The notes under the pieces were generated by a model. It searched no databases. It had not been told where the DNA came from and was given only the letters and a program-made list of their open reading frames with translations. 64,000 nucleotides of DNA. Source: Fluctibacter halophilus. GTDB lineage: Bacteria > Pseudomonadota > Gammaproteobacteria > Enterobacterales > Alteromonadaceae. Below are positions 62,877 through 64,000 of the stretch, in pieces. The first letter of the stretch is position 1. Each line of letters opens with the position of its first letter. The stretch spans positions 124,001 to 188,000 of the forward strand of contig NZ_JAJEWP010000002.1 in NCBI RefSeq assembly GCF_020687825.1, in the 5' to 3' direction. A program made the translations under genes and the position numbers.

Positions 62877-64000
62877 ATGATTGCAACAGCAGAATTTGCT
62901 GCCCGTCGTCGTGCACTGCTCGACAAGCTGGCCCCTGACAGTTTGCTGGTGATGCCAGCCGGACGTCTCGTGACCCGCAGCAACGACACCGAATACCCGT
63001 TTCGCCAACACAGTGATTTTCACTACCTGACCGGTTTTCCCGAGCCTGACGCCTGGCTGTTACTGAGCAATCATCCGCGCCACCAGGACGCAGCCACGGT
63101 ATTGCTGTGTCTGGACAAAGATCCGATGGCAGAAATCTGGCATGGGCGCCGTATCGGACCTGAACAGGCCGCGGAACAATTCGGCGTTGATCTGGCGCTG
63201 AGTATCAGCGATCTGGACGAGATCCTGTTTACCTTTATGGACGGCCACCGCCACCTGTATGTGGCGCTGGGCGACAATGAACACGCCGATGCGGTAGTGA
63301 TGGACGCCCTCAACGCCTTGCGTCAGGCGCCCAAACAAAGCCGTCTGGCACCCCAGTCGTTGATTGACTGGCGACCGCTGGTGCATGAGATGCGGCTGTT
63401 TAAATCTGACGGGGAAATTGCCGTGATGGAACGCGCTGCCCAACTCAGTGCCGAAGCCCACGTGCGGGCGATGCGCTTCTGTGCGCCGGGCAAACACGAA
63501 TACCAACTGGCTGGCGAACTGCACCACACCTTTGCCATGGGCGGCGCCGCCGGGCCGGCCTATGGCACCATCGTCGGCAGTGGCGATAACGCCTGCATTT
63601 TGCATTACACCGAAAACAGCGATGCTCTGACCGACGGCGATCTGGTGTTGATTGATGCCGGCGCTGAACTGGCCGGTTATGCCGCCGACATCACCCGAAC
63701 CTTTCCGGTCAATGGCCGCTTCAGTCCCGAACAAAAAGCGCTGTATCAATGGGTATTGGATGCCCAACTGGCGTCGATGGCATTGCTCAAGCCGGGCAAT
63801 ACCTTAAAGCAAGCCACCGACAAAGCTATCGAGGTACTCACCACTGGCCTGATTGAACTGGGCTTGCTGCACGGGGATGTGCAGGACAACATCGGCCGTC
63901 AGACCTACCGGCAGTTTTTCATGCATGGCCTGGGACACTGGCTGGGGCTGGATGTGCATGATGTCGGTGCGTATAAAGTGGATGGGCAGGATCGCCCCCT
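62877..64000 (+). CDS. pepP: Xaa-Pro aminopeptidase (C-terminal end beyond window)
   Basis: An M24 metallopeptidase that removes N-terminal residues before proline; 374 codons are visible and the frame runs off the right edge. The N-terminal domain has FRQHSDFHYLTGFPEPDAWLLL, typical of AMP_N. The pita-bread domain has LVLIDAGAELAGYAADITRTFP with two metal aspartates, ILHYTEN and FFMHGLGHWLGLDVHDVG with the metal histidine. The two metal glutamates would lie beyond the edge. GAGGAAAC precedes ATG. It is the usual partner of ygfB and of ubiH beyond. Confidence 0.96.
   Translation, partial: MIATAEFAARRRALLDKLAPDSLLVMPAGRLVTRSNDTEYPFRQHSDFHYLTGFPEPDAWLLLSNHPRHQDAATVLLCLDKDPMAEIWHGRRIGPEQAAEQFGVDLALSISDLDEILFTFMDGHRHLYVALGDNEHADAVVMDALNALRQAPKQSRLAPQSLIDWRPLVHEMRLFKSDGEIAVMERAAQLSAEAHVRAMRFCAPGKHEYQLAGELHHTFAMGGAAGPAYGTIVGSGDNACILHYTENSDALTDGDLVLIDAGAELAGYAADITRTFPVNGRFSPEQKALYQWVLDAQLASMALLKPGNTLKQATDKAIEVLTTGLIELGLLHGDVQDNIGRQTYRQFFMHGLGHWLGLDVHDVGAYKVDGQDRP

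Noticed and set aside
1-64000. CRISPR arrays, IS elements, integrases, tRNA or rRNA genes
   Set aside because: I looked along both strands and saw no regularly spaced repeats, transposase-like proteins, tRNA cloverleaf signatures or rRNA segments.

Overview
The window is a gammaproteobacterial chromosome segment, most likely from a marine member of the Alteromonadales (Alteromonadaceae-like). The evidence is a complete dcw cell-wall and division cluster, a pilA/pilC/pilD-coaE-zapD-yacG block, nadC-ampD-ampE-pdhR-aceEF-lpd, and a ygfB/pepP-zapA-6S RNA neighbourhood, all close to the Alteromonas/Vibrio/Pseudomonas arrangement. The order and family are inferred from gene content and synteny; the genus is not resolved. 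I saw no IS element, integrase, prophage, CRISPR array, tRNA or rRNA, so this is mostly core chromosome with a few accessory patches.

Layout, left to right. 1-2412 (-): the start of an M19 dipeptidase behind a secreted S9 peptidase. 2659-5254 (+): a two-gene unit of a RimK-like ATP-grasp ligase with an RLAN-type N-terminus and a GNAT-C39 peptidase fusion, the best candidate here for an uncharacterised peptide-modification system. 5513-7396: SapC family protein and convergent galM. 7809-24503 (+): mraZ-rsmH-ftsL-ftsI-murE-murF-mraY-murD-ftsW-murG-murC-ddlB-ftsQ-ftsA-ftsZ, nearly all overlapping or abutting, preceded by a promoter and a four-copy 10-bp repeat that looks like the MraZ operator. 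24670-29934 (+): lpxC, an M23 peptidase, secA and mutT.

30005-31791: a solitary periplasmic binding-protein-like gene, then soxR divergent from a VOC-family gene whose promoter has the exact geometry of a SoxR target. 31809-37737 (-): yacG, zapD, coaE, pilD, pilC, pilA, nadC and a membrane-anchored retropepsin; pilB is absent from its usual place. 37805-46583 (+): ampD, ampE, then pdhR and the pyruvate dehydrogenase genes aceE, aceF and lpd, with one perfect and one partial PdhR box. 46747-54531 is accessory: DUF1289, a second binding-protein-like gene, two alpha/beta hydrolases, an HDOD protein, tandem DUF481 outer-membrane proteins, and a three-gene (-) operon of cupredoxin, outer-membrane protein and a FosA-like VOC enzyme with altered substrate-site residues.

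54661-64000: serA, rpiA and ygfA, a soluble GAF hybrid histidine kinase overlapping ygfA, nucleoside hydrolase plus ribokinase, an unknown small protein, 6S RNA, zapA, and divergent ygfB-pepP (cut by the right edge). The usual zapA-ssrS-ygfA order is interrupted by the kinase, nucleoside-salvage and unknown genes. Functionally the window joins peptidoglycan synthesis (mur, mraY, ddl, ftsI/W), its recycling (ampD), divisome assembly (ftsL/Q/A/Z, zapA, zapD), lipid A commitment (lpxC), Sec export and central carbon flux through pyruvate.
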